From assembly GCA_964572065.1 (NCBI GenBank), contig CAZNER010000115.1, forward strand, positions 1-5,471: a DNA stretch of 5,471 nt. The letters run 5' to 3'. Positions 1 through 5,359 of the stretch are shown in pieces; positions within the stretch are counted from its first letter, which is position 1; every line of letters begins with the position of its first letter. The stretch comes from CAZNER01 sp964572065 (GTDB lineage Bacteria > Patescibacteriota > Dojkabacteria > JAHIVN01). The translations under genes and the position numbers were made by a program. The notes under the pieces are model-generated. The model was not told the origin of the DNA and did no database searches. It saw only the letters and a program-made list of their open reading frames with translations.

Positions 1-59
1 ATAATTTAAATTAAAAGAAATCTTGTATATTTTTACTTTTATAGTATGTAAAATGTTCC
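1..59. other. Probable host flank beyond the 3' LTR
   Basis: If the LTR ends at 60, these 59 AT-rich bases are flanking host DNA, and GTTCC at 55-59 would be one half of a 5-base target-site duplication. The other half would lie beyond 5471. I see no gene or other signal here apart from a TATAAAAG on the minus strand (36-43), which could instead mean that the LTR extends further. Confidence 0.35.
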
Positions 60-169
60 TGTTAAGTCCTGGAATACTGAGACTTAATGAAAGAGAGTAT
101 TAATTAAAATATAAATTATTTTAATTATAGAAAGACTATTTAATAAACAAGAAAGTGTAATAATGAATG

Positions 170-175
170 TTTATT
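170..175 (-). terminator. Possible LTR polyadenylation signal
   Basis: The sense strand reads AATAAA, downstream of the TATA candidate and before the proposed LTR end. Position and order fit an R region ending near 150, but base composition makes the hexamer cheap. Confidence 0.22.
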
Positions 176-268
176 AAATATTAAATTGTATGAAAACAAA
201 AGATAAGAAAATTAAAATAATAAAAATTAGAATTAAAAACTCAATTTTCTCTTTTCAGGAAAATTGGA

Positions 269-276
269 TTTTTATA
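269..276 (-). promoter_or_regulatory. Possible LTR TATA box
   Basis: The sense strand reads TATAAAAA, about 250 bases into the LTR. It lies roughly 95 bases before a possible AATAAA signal, an order (TATA, start site, polyadenylation) that an LTR needs. In sequence this AT-rich such words occur often by chance, so this is a placement suggestion only. Another TATAAAAG at 36-43 lies outside the proposed LTR. Confidence 0.25.
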
Positions 277-363
277 ATAGTAAAACATAAAAATAGATGA
301 TCTATAATAATAGACCAATAATTGATAATAAAAACTATTATTAAATGTAAAAAAATTAAAAGT

Positions 364-410
364 AGATAAAAATATAAATAAGATAAAAATAAAATATAAA
401 TAAAATATAA
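364..410. repeat. Low-complexity imperfect AT repeats in the LTR
   Basis: AGATAAAAATA-type units recur at 364 and 381, followed by two copies of AAAATATAAAT-like sequence at 392-410. This is simple AT-rich sequence, and no function is suggested. Confidence 0.45.
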
Positions 411-526
411 GTAAATTATAATAAATATTTTTAATGAAATAATAATTAAAATATAATGAAGCATAAATTTAAATAAATAAATAATTAACTAATGATTGAA
501 TCCAGGTTTGAATCCGAATCCTAACA

Positions 527-538
527 TCACCCTCCACT
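527..538 (-). promoter_or_regulatory. Polypurine tract, plus-strand primer
   Basis: The sense strand reads AGTGGAGGGTGA immediately before the LTR start TGTTAGG. RNase H would spare this purine-rich RNA so that it primes second-strand DNA synthesis at the LTR edge. The arrangement (GGGACGAA-type sequence, T-rich run, purine run, then TGT) is the same as at the 3' end of many chromoviruses. Two T residues interrupt the purines. Confidence 0.8.
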
Positions 539-543
539 AAAAA

Positions 544-564
544 AAATATTCGTCCCGAATATTT
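544..564. repeat. 9-bp perfect inverted repeat next to the polypurine tract
   Basis: AAATATTCG (544-552) and CGAATATTT (556-564) are perfect inverse copies around a 3-base centre. The sense strand then runs into eight T (539-549 area) and, five bases past the arm, the polypurine tract. The T-run resembles the U-box that precedes the tract in many retroelements and helps RNase H leave the primer. Confidence 0.75.
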
Positions 565-600
565 AGAATTAAAGATTAAAAATCAAACAAAAAAATTTTA

Positions 601-675
601 CGGAAAATAAAAAAAATATAATTCGGAAATTAACAAAAAAAAATATAAAAGTACGGAAAAATATAAAAAATAATT
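601..675. repeat. Three imperfect tandem copies beginning CGGAAA
   Basis: Three units begin with CGGAAA at 601, 624 and 654, each followed by an A-run, ATATAA and a short AT tail. The units are about 22-30 bases long. The repeated CGG is notable because G and C are otherwise scarce here. This could be decayed tandem duplication or chance in A-rich sequence. Confidence 0.4.
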
Positions 676-720
676 AAATCAAAAGTTAAAATAAAAAAAG
701 GAAAAATATCAAAAAATTTA

Positions 721-787
721 GCACAAAAATTAAAATATTGAAAGAAGTAGCAAATAAAAATAGTAGTTTCAATATCACAAATTGTGC
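721..787 (-). other. Candidate stem-loop in the 3' untranslated region
   Basis: GCACAA (721-726) can pair with TTGTGC (782-787), and inside it ATATTGAAA (735-743) pairs perfectly with TTTCAATAT (767-775). The internal loop has 8 and 6 bases, and the terminal loop 23. Two nested stems in one place are more than the surrounding A-rich sequence offers. A role in RNA packaging, stability or export is only speculation. Confidence 0.4.
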
Positions 788-1003
788 AAAAACTGGTAAA
801 TATTATTCTCCAACAAAAATAAGAAAAAAAGGTAAGGTATTAAGAAATTAAAATATAAAAATGTAAAAATGTAAAAAAAATAAAACAAAAGGGTAAAATA
901 AACTAAATAATGAAAAATAATAATAAATGAAAAGATAATAGGGAAGGAAAGTATATAGGGTGAAAGGTAATTAGAAAAGAAAAAATTATAAATAAAATGA
1001 ATA

Positions 1004-4000
1004 CTAAATTAATTTATGTTCTAGCTTGAAATCACTAAGTATTTCTGAAGCATTGGCCAAATTAGATTCCGGTTCCCAAGTGTTTTCAGAAGAATCATAC
1101 CCCCTCCATTTTATAAGGAAAAATCTTTTACCTCTCAAGATTTTAGAATCAAGAATATTCTCAACTTCATATTCTTCCTCATTATTAATAATTTCAGGTG
1201 GAGGTTTGGAAAAGATAGGTTTTGAATGACACTTTTTCAGTAGAGATATGTGGAAGACGTTGTGAATCCTCCAGGATTGTGGAAGTAAAAGTTTGTAAGC
1301 AACAGGATTGATTACTTGAATTATTTTAAAAGGTCCAGAAAATTTGAAATCAAGTTTTCTTGAAGGTCTTGATGATTTCAAATGCTTGGTGGAAAGGTAA
1401 ACAAAATCATCTACCTTAAATGAAACATCTAACCTCTTTTTGTTATAATATTTAGAGTACTTACTTGCAGAAGATTGTAGATTGTGAAAGCATTCTTCGC
1501 GAAGTTCAGTTAAGTCTTTCCCAGATTTTTCGACCGCCGGGTTTAATGTATGAAAGCTCCATTCGTCGAAATGTGGATGAAACCCATACAAAACAAAAAA
1601 AGGAGAATTACCATGAACAGAATTAGAAGAGTTGTTATAGGTGAATTCAACCAGAGTGAGTAAATCTGACCAGTTATCTTGGTGATAGTTGCAAAATATT
1701 CTGATGTACTGTTCAATGATTTGATTTACCACTTCAGTAGAACCATCGCTTTGAGGATGGTATGCCGAAGTAAGATTGATCTTGGTGTTCAGTAAGAGGA
1801 AGAAATTTTTAAAGAATTTGGACGCGAATTGAGGGCCACGATCACAAATAATGGTTCTTGGTGCTCCATATAGTTTGAAAATATTATTAAAAAATATGAG
1901 TGCTGTATTAAAACTATTAATTTCCTTGGTTGTTGGAAAAAGGTGTATCATTTTGGAAAATCGATCTTTAATAACCAAAATAGCTGTAAAAGTGTTTGAA
2001 GTTGGTAAGTCTGTAATAAAGTCAATAGAGATATGTTCCCAAGGTCTATTTGGAATAACAGGAGGAAGTAATTTACCAGGTTGTTTTCCTCGAGATGCTT
2101 TTGCTAAATTGCATGTATGACAATTTCTTATGAAGAGTTTTACCTTCTGAGATAAATTAGTAAAATAAAAATCTCTGGAAATGAGAGATTTTGTCTTGTT
2201 AATACCAAGGTGTCCAGCTATGCGTGAGTTATGTCGAGAAGCTATAATATCTGCAATTATCTCTGGATCCTCAATAACAATACGATTTTTAAAATATAGA
2301 TTACCTTCAAACATTTTAAAGGAGTCTGGTAGCTTGTTCCCCTTGAAGGCTTGTAATAGATTTGTAGGTTTCGAAGATTTTAATTTTGCATTAATATTTT
2401 CTGGGTTTACTAAGGTAATATTATTGAAAAAGGTGTATTTTATAGGTTTTAATACTTCCTTTAGTTCGGCTTTCCTTGATAGTGCATCAGGTTTTCCGCC
2501 TTTTTTCCCAGGACGGAATTTGATCGTAAATTCAAAATCTTGAAGAAATTGAAGCCAGCGGAATTGACGTCTATTTAAATTATGGTTTTTAGTAAAATAG
2601 GTTAAAGAGCTATGATCAGTAAGAATAGTTGTATTAGATCCAATTAAATATTGTCTAAAATGTTTAAAAGATGCAATAATTGCGAGTAGTTCTTTGTCAT
2701 GTATATCGTAGTTTATCTCAGCAGCGGATAGACTACGACTAAAGAAAGCTACTGGGTGAATAACTCCATTGTTATCTTGAGAAAGAATAGAACCAATACC
2801 AAAATCAGATGCATCAGTTTCTAAAATTGCAGGCTTTGCGAAATCGAATTGTTTCAGAATAGGTGCACTAGAGAAAGATTCTTTAAGTTGATGAAAGGCA
2901 GCCTCTTGAGAAGATGACCATGTGAATTTAACATCCTTTTTTAATAAAAGAGTGATGGGTTTAACAATAGTAGAGAAATTTTTGATAAATCTTCTGTAAA
3001 AGTTAGCGAATCCTAAGAAACATTGAATTTCCTTAATAGAAGTTGGTGGTTTCCATTCAGTAATAGCAGAAACCTTATTCTTATCCATTAAAATACCCGA
3101 GGATGAAATGGTAAATCCTAGAAAATTAACTTGATGTAAGTGAAATTTTGATTTTTCTAAATTAACAAATAAATAATTTTCTCTAAGAATTTTCAGAATC
3201 TCTTTCACATCTTGAATATGTTGAGTAATATTTTTAGAAAATATCAGAATATCATCTATATAGATGATACATGTAATCAGATTTTGTTTATTGAGTATTT
3301 GCTGCATAAAGTCTTGAAAATAAGCCGGTGCGTTTGTTAACCCAAATGGTACTACAAGGTATTCATAGGTACCATATTTACAGATGAATGCTGTCTTCCA
3401 TTCATCACCAGGGTGAATTCTGAGGAGGTGAAATGCGTTAGGTAAATCTAATTTAGTGAAAATATTTGATCCTTTTAATGTATCTAACAATTCGTTGATA
3501 ATAGGGAGTGGGTATTGCTTCTTTGTTGTAATAGAATTTATTTGTCGATAATCCACACATAGTCTAAGTTGTCCATTAGATTTCTTTACAAAAAAACAGG
3601 GTGAAGCAATGCTGGAGTTACTTTTTCTGATCCACTTCCTTTGTAGTGCTTTTTTGATGTATTCCTTCATTTCATTGTCTTCTTGTTTTGATAATGGATA
3701 TATTTTCTTTTTTGAAGATAAGGAGCTAATATCTGATATGTCAATTTTCATATCAGTTTTTCTATTGATGGGAAGATTGTTAATTTGCTTTGGAGTAAAC
3801 ACATCAGTAAATTCCTTGTAATCTGAAGGTATTTTATTTTCTTCTTTAATATTATCCTTTGATTTATTTTTTATATTATTCTGTATTAGAGAAATGTTAT
3901 TAGTACTAAAACTTAATTTATTAACATTATTCTTATCTTTTATTGGAATAGTAGAATTGTTAAATTTTAATGTTTTTTGTCTCCAATTTATTATTGGATT

Positions 4001-5359
4001 TACCTCTGATAGCCAAATATGACCCAAGGTAATAGGATTTTGAAGAGTATGTATTAATCCGGAAACTCTTTCTACATGATTACCAATCCTTAATGTAAAT
4101 TCTTCAGTTTCAAAACATATGGGTGTATTGGATTTATTTGTGTCACCTAGTAACATCTCAATTTGTTTCTTCAGTGGTTTTACCTTTAGTTTTAACTTAT
4201 GGACAAATTTATTATCTATAAGTAGTCTCCCGTCAAATCCAGAATCAATAAATATATTTGATTTTATACCATTAATTGTTCCTGGTACTATAGTTTTGTG
4301 AGAATTTTGTATATTCATCTCATTGAAATTTGTTCTCTTTTTCTTGGTACAATTGTTAAGATTTGAATTCCCAGGACAACCTGGAATTCCGCAGTAAAGA
4401 CACAGTTTTTCTCTTCTTCTTCTACTTTTCTCTTCATCAGATAATTTACGGTGTGGTATTCTGGTTATCTGATCCAATTCCATTGGAACTGATTCAGATT
4501 CCTGAATATTTGTGTCAATATTATAACTTTTATTGTTATTATTATTATTATTATTATTAAAATTGTGATAATTGTTATTATAATTATTATTGTTTTTATA
4601 GTTCTTGTTAGAGTTATTGCCTTTATTATAATAATTATCATTTCTTATTTTGTAATTAGAGCTATTATACCTTGAATTTCGCTGTTCGATTTTGTTTTGG
4701 AAAAGTCTCTCGCCAATTTCGAGCGAATATTTTTGAAGTTCTTCTATATTATTTGGTTTTGGTCTTGTTACCAGTAGATCCTTTATTTCATCCTTTAGAC
4801 CTCGTTTATAAGCAAATCTTAAGGCTGTATCATTATATCCAGTAAAGAAAGCTATTTGGTCAAATTGTGTCTTATATTGAATTACTGAACCTGTTTGTTT
4901 TAATCTCGATAATTTATCAGCCGCTCCGTCCGCTTGATTGAAATCTGTGAATGCATCTTTGAATTCCTTTAACCAATCGCTGAAATATAATAAATCGATA
5001 CCTTTGGCTCTTCTAACTTGAGCCCAATCTTGAGCAGTACCTCTGAGGAAAGAAGATGTGATAATAATTTTTTGCTTATCTGTTGCAGGATCTTGCAGAA
5101 GTAAATAATCTTCAACTTGATTAATAAAAGTGTTAGTTTTAGATCTAATGCCTGAAAAAACTTCTGGTTTATTAAGTCTTAGTGGTACGGATTTAGTACG
5201 ATTTGACAGAAATTCTGCTTTGATAACTTGATACATCTCTTCAGCAGAATATACTTTGGTAGAATCAATTGGACTATTAAGATTCTCCGTAGGAATTTTC
5301 TGAGTATTGTTTTCCTTTACATTAGTGTGAGGGTCCTTTTCCTCTTTATTCTCAGTCAT
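1004..5359 (-). CDS. Gag-Pol polyprotein of a chromovirus, single ORF
   Basis: This 1451-residue polyprotein supplies every protein needed for retrotransposition. Domains in order, by residue: Gag about 60-225, Asn-rich tract 226-280, zinc knuckle 320-337, aspartic protease 355-465 (DSG at 372-374), Lys/Asn-rich linker 467-509, reverse transcriptase 553-755 (YIDD at 700-703), RNase H 815-965, integrase 1035-1377, chromodomain 1396-1446. Gag and Pol share one frame with no frameshift or stop between them, as in fungal Tf1/Tf2; relative Gag dosage must then be set after translation. The start at 5359 has A at -3, and an in-frame TAA lies eight codons upstream (5381-5383), so no longer product is possible in this frame. 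The stop is TAG at 1004-1006, soon after the chromodomain. All expected catalytic residues are present and no disruption is seen, which suggests a young copy. Base composition is AT-rich, but clearly less so than the flanks. Expression would be from the unseen 5' LTR. Confidence 0.97.
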   Translation of the reverse strand: MTENKEEKDPHTNVKENNTQKIPTENLNSPIDSTKVYSAEEMYQVIKAEFLSNRTKSVPLRLNKPEVFSGIRSKTNTFINQVEDYLLLQDPATDKQKIIITSSFLRGTAQDWAQVRRAKGIDLLYFSDWLKEFKDAFTDFNQADGAADKLSRLKQTGSVIQYKTQFDQIAFFTGYNDTALRFAYKRGLKDEIKDLLVTRPKPNNIEELQKYSLEIGERLFQNKIEQRNSRYNSSNYKIRNDNYYNKGNNSNKNYKNNNNYNNNYHNFNNNNNNNNNKSYNIDTNIQESESVPMELDQITRIPHRKLSDEEKSRRRREKLCLYCGIPGCPGNSNLNNCTKKKRTNFNEMNIQNSHKTIVPGTINGIKSNIFIDSGFDGRLLIDNKFVHKLKLKVKPLKKQIEMLLGDTNKSNTPICFETEEFTLRIGNHVERVSGLIHTLQNPITLGHIWLSEVNPIINWRQKTLKFNNSTIPIKDKNNVNKLSFSTNNISLIQNNIKNKSKDNIKEENKIPSDYKEFTDVFTPKQINNLPINRKTDMKIDISDISSLSSKKKIYPLSKQEDNEMKEYIKKALQRKWIRKSNSSIASPCFFVKKSNGQLRLCVDYRQINSITTKKQYPLPIINELLDTLKGSNIFTKLDLPNAFHLLRIHPGDEWKTAFICKYGTYEYLVVPFGLTNAPAYFQDFMQQILNKQNLITCIIYIDDILIFSKNITQHIQDVKEILKILRENYLFVNLEKSKFHLHQVNFLGFTISSSGILMDKNKVSAITEWKPPTSIKEIQCFLGFANFYRRFIKNFSTIVKPITLLLKKDVKFTWSSSQEAAFHQLKESFSSAPILKQFDFAKPAILETDASDFGIGSILSQDNNGVIHPVAFFSRSLSAAEINYDIHDKELLAIIASFKHFRQYLIGSNTTILTDHSSLTYFTKNHNLNRRQFRWLQFLQDFEFTIKFRPGKKGGKPDALSRKAELKEVLKPIKYTFFNNITLVNPENINAKLKSSKPTNLLQAFKGNKLPDSFKMFEGNLYFKNRIVIEDPEIIADIIASRHNSRIAGHLGINKTKSLISRDFYFTNLSQKVKLFIRNCHTCNLAKASRGKQPGKLLPPVIPNRPWEHISIDFITDLPTSNTFTAILVIKDRFSKMIHLFPTTKEINSFNTALIFFNNIFKLYGAPRTIICDRGPQFASKFFKNFFLLLNTKINLTSAYHPQSDGSTEVVNQIIEQYIRIFCNYHQDNWSDLLTLVEFTYNNSSNSVHGNSPFFVLYGFHPHFDEWSFHTLNPAVEKSGKDLTELREECFHNLQSSASKYSKYYNKKRLDVSFKVDDFVYLSTKHLKSSRPSRKLDFKFSGPFKIIQVINPVAYKLLLPQSWRIHNVFHISLLKKCHSKPIFSKPPPEIINNEEEYEVENILDSKILRGKRFFLIKWRGYDSSENTWEPESNLANASEILSDFKLEHKLI
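1022..1174 (-). other. C-terminal chromodomain of integrase
   Basis: Residues about 1396-1446 match the chromodomain fold, including 'EYEVENILDSK', 'FFLIKWRGYDSSENTWEP' and 'NLANASEIL'. By alignment with HP1 from memory, the three aromatic-cage residues are Y1397, W1418 and Y1421. All are present, as in the fungal elements whose chromodomain binds methylated H3K9. The inferred role is to tether integration complexes to heterochromatin. The ORF ends a few residues after the final helix. Confidence 0.93.
1229..2257 (-). other. Integrase: HHCC zinc finger, DDE core, GPF module
   Basis: Residues about 1035-1377 insert the cDNA into host chromosomes. The N-terminal zinc finger has H1043, H1050, C1080 and C1083. 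The catalytic triad is D1113 ('SIDFITDLP'), D1173 ('CDRGPQF') and E1209 ('HPQSDGSTEVVNQ'), spaced D-x59-D-x35-E. The last spacing is exactly that of retroviral-type integrases. A GPY/F module follows, with G1342-P1343-F1344 and 'VFHISLLKK' at 1368-1376. Nothing is truncated, and the DNA-binding, catalytic and C-terminal parts are all present. Confidence 0.96.
2465..2917 (-). other. RNase H domain
   Basis: Residues about 815-965 are the RNase H that removes the RNA strand during cDNA synthesis and cuts the polypurine primer. The four acidic residues of the active site are visible: D849 ('LETDASDFGIG'), E890 ('DKELLAI'), D915 ('LTDHSSL') and D958 ('GGKPDALSR'). Residues 768-800 ('EWKPPTSIKEIQCFLGFANF' and beyond) form the usual RT-RNase H connection. 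The 'KPDALSR' ending is frequent in fungal chromoviruses, where plant elements tend to have 'ADALSR'. Confidence 0.95.
3095..3703 (-). other. Reverse transcriptase domain
   Basis: Residues about 553-755 hold the RNA-dependent DNA polymerase that copies the element RNA into cDNA inside the particle. The catalytic Asp triad is D638 (in 'FTKLDLPNAF') and D702/D703 (in 'YIDDIL' at 700-705). Other conserved blocks are 'SPCFFVKKSNGQLRLCVDYR' at 586-605, 'VPFGLTNAPAYFQDFM' at 670-685 and 'VNFLGFTISSSGI' at 744-756. Pro at 640 takes the place of the more usual Arg after LDL, a small oddity in an otherwise standard domain. Confidence 0.97.
3965..4297 (-). other. Retropepsin-like aspartic protease domain
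   Basis: Residues about 355-465 match the pepsin-like protease that dimerises and cuts Gag-Pol into mature proteins. The active site is D372-S373-G374 within 'IFIDSGFDGRLL', with hydrophobic residues before the Asp as expected. 'TLGHIWLSEVNPIINW' at 444-459 corresponds to the conserved ILG-x-x-WL...NP-x-I-x-W end of gypsy proteases. DSG instead of DTG is common in Ty3/gypsy elements and does not indicate inactivity. The Lys/Asn-rich stretch 467-509 that follows has no recognised fold and separates protease from RT. Confidence 0.9.
4350..4402 (-). other. Nucleocapsid-like zinc knuckle, CCCC variant
   Basis: Residues 320-337 contain C320, C323, C328 and C337, spaced C-x2-C-x4-C-x8-C. A standard Gag knuckle is C-x2-C-x4-H-x4-C and binds zinc to package the element RNA. 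Here Cys sits where His is usual, and the last Cys is four residues late. A basic run, RRRR at 313-316, lies just before it and could aid RNA binding. The aromatic Y322 and G324 of the knuckle are kept, so this is probably the nucleocapsid finger in altered form. Loss of zinc binding is also possible. Confidence 0.65.
4520..4684 (-). repeat. Asn-rich low-complexity tract coded by AAT repeats
   Basis: Residues 226-280 are mostly Asn with Tyr, Lys and Ser, between Gag and the zinc knuckle. The densest part is a microsatellite of eight TTA units on the plus strand at 4536-4559, read as AAT (Asn) codons. Poly-Asn is common in AT-rich eukaryotic genomes and is likely a flexible linker. Repeat length probably varies between copies by replication slippage. 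Confidence 0.9.
4685..5182 (-). other. Gag capsid region of the polyprotein
   Basis: Residues about 60-225 look like the retrotransposon Gag family, which builds the virus-like particle around the RNA in the cytoplasm. Visible hallmarks are 'KPEVFSG' near 64-70, 'FLRGTAQDWAQ' at 104-114, and 'YKTQFDQIA' near 162-170 followed by 'RFAYKRGLKDEIK' at 181-193. These correspond to the conserved F-x-G, G-x-A-x-x-W and F-x-x-G-L core of gypsy Gag proteins. Residues 1-59 are polar and rich in Lys, Asn and Glu, with no recognisable domain. The assignment is by motif pattern only. Confidence 0.85.

Larger units (their letters stand above)
60..526 (-). repeat. 3' long terminal repeat
   Basis: The inner end is firm: TGTTAGGATTC begins directly after the polypurine tract at 526. 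The outer end is proposed at 60, where the plus strand reads TGTTAAGTCCTGG. Both ends, read inward, start TGTTA and carry CCTGGA within about 25 bases, giving TGTTA...TAACA ends and a length of 467 bases. The body is extremely AT-rich, with only low-complexity sequence and no supported gene. The main uncertainty is that the LTR could continue past 60 or beyond the window. The second copy needed for proof is absent. Confidence 0.65.
539..1003 (-). other. Long U-rich 3' untranslated region
   Basis: About 465 bases separate the stop codon from the polypurine tract and hold no ORF of note. The plus strand is very A-rich with little C, so the element RNA would be U-rich here. Visible structure includes a triple imperfect repeat at 601-675, a stem-loop at 721-787, a doubled ATGTAAAA at 861-876 and a purine-rich plus-strand run near 941-966. 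In the frame just before the polypurine tract the sense strand reads a short NIRDEYFF then stop (544-567), which may be a relic of a longer pol end. Confidence 0.7.

Noticed and set aside
245..259. Pyrimidine run then CAG-G on the plus strand, like a 3' splice site
   Set aside because: No exon or matching donor is seen on that strand, and the sequence is explained as part of a hairpin in the LTR.
255..464. 69-codon minus-strand ORF, rich in Ile, Leu, Tyr and Phe, looking like a membrane peptide
   Set aside because: It lies wholly inside the AT-rich LTR. Random A/T sequence gives such hydrophobic residues, and there is no motif or supporting context.
361..480. Short AT repeats considered as a CRISPR or satellite array
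   Set aside because: The units are irregular, simple A/T words with no constant repeat and spacer length.
505..515. GGTTTGAATCC, close to a tRNA internal promoter (B box)
   Set aside because: The flanks do not form a T-arm stem, and no acceptor, D or anticodon arm is found upstream. It is explained by the GAATCC repeats at the LTR end.
544..564. Hairpin plus U-run as an intrinsic (bacterial-type) terminator
   Set aside because: The element is eukaryotic, the stem is AT-rich, and the T-run is better explained as the U-box before the polypurine tract.
941..966. Plus-strand purine-rich run resembling a polypurine tract
   Set aside because: It is on the wrong strand for this element and is not followed by an LTR end. 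The tract at 527-538 fits in strand and position.
1026..4560. Several plus-strand ORFs of 60-120 codons opposite gag-pol
   Set aside because: They are antisense shadows of the conserved minus-strand domains and show no recognisable motif.
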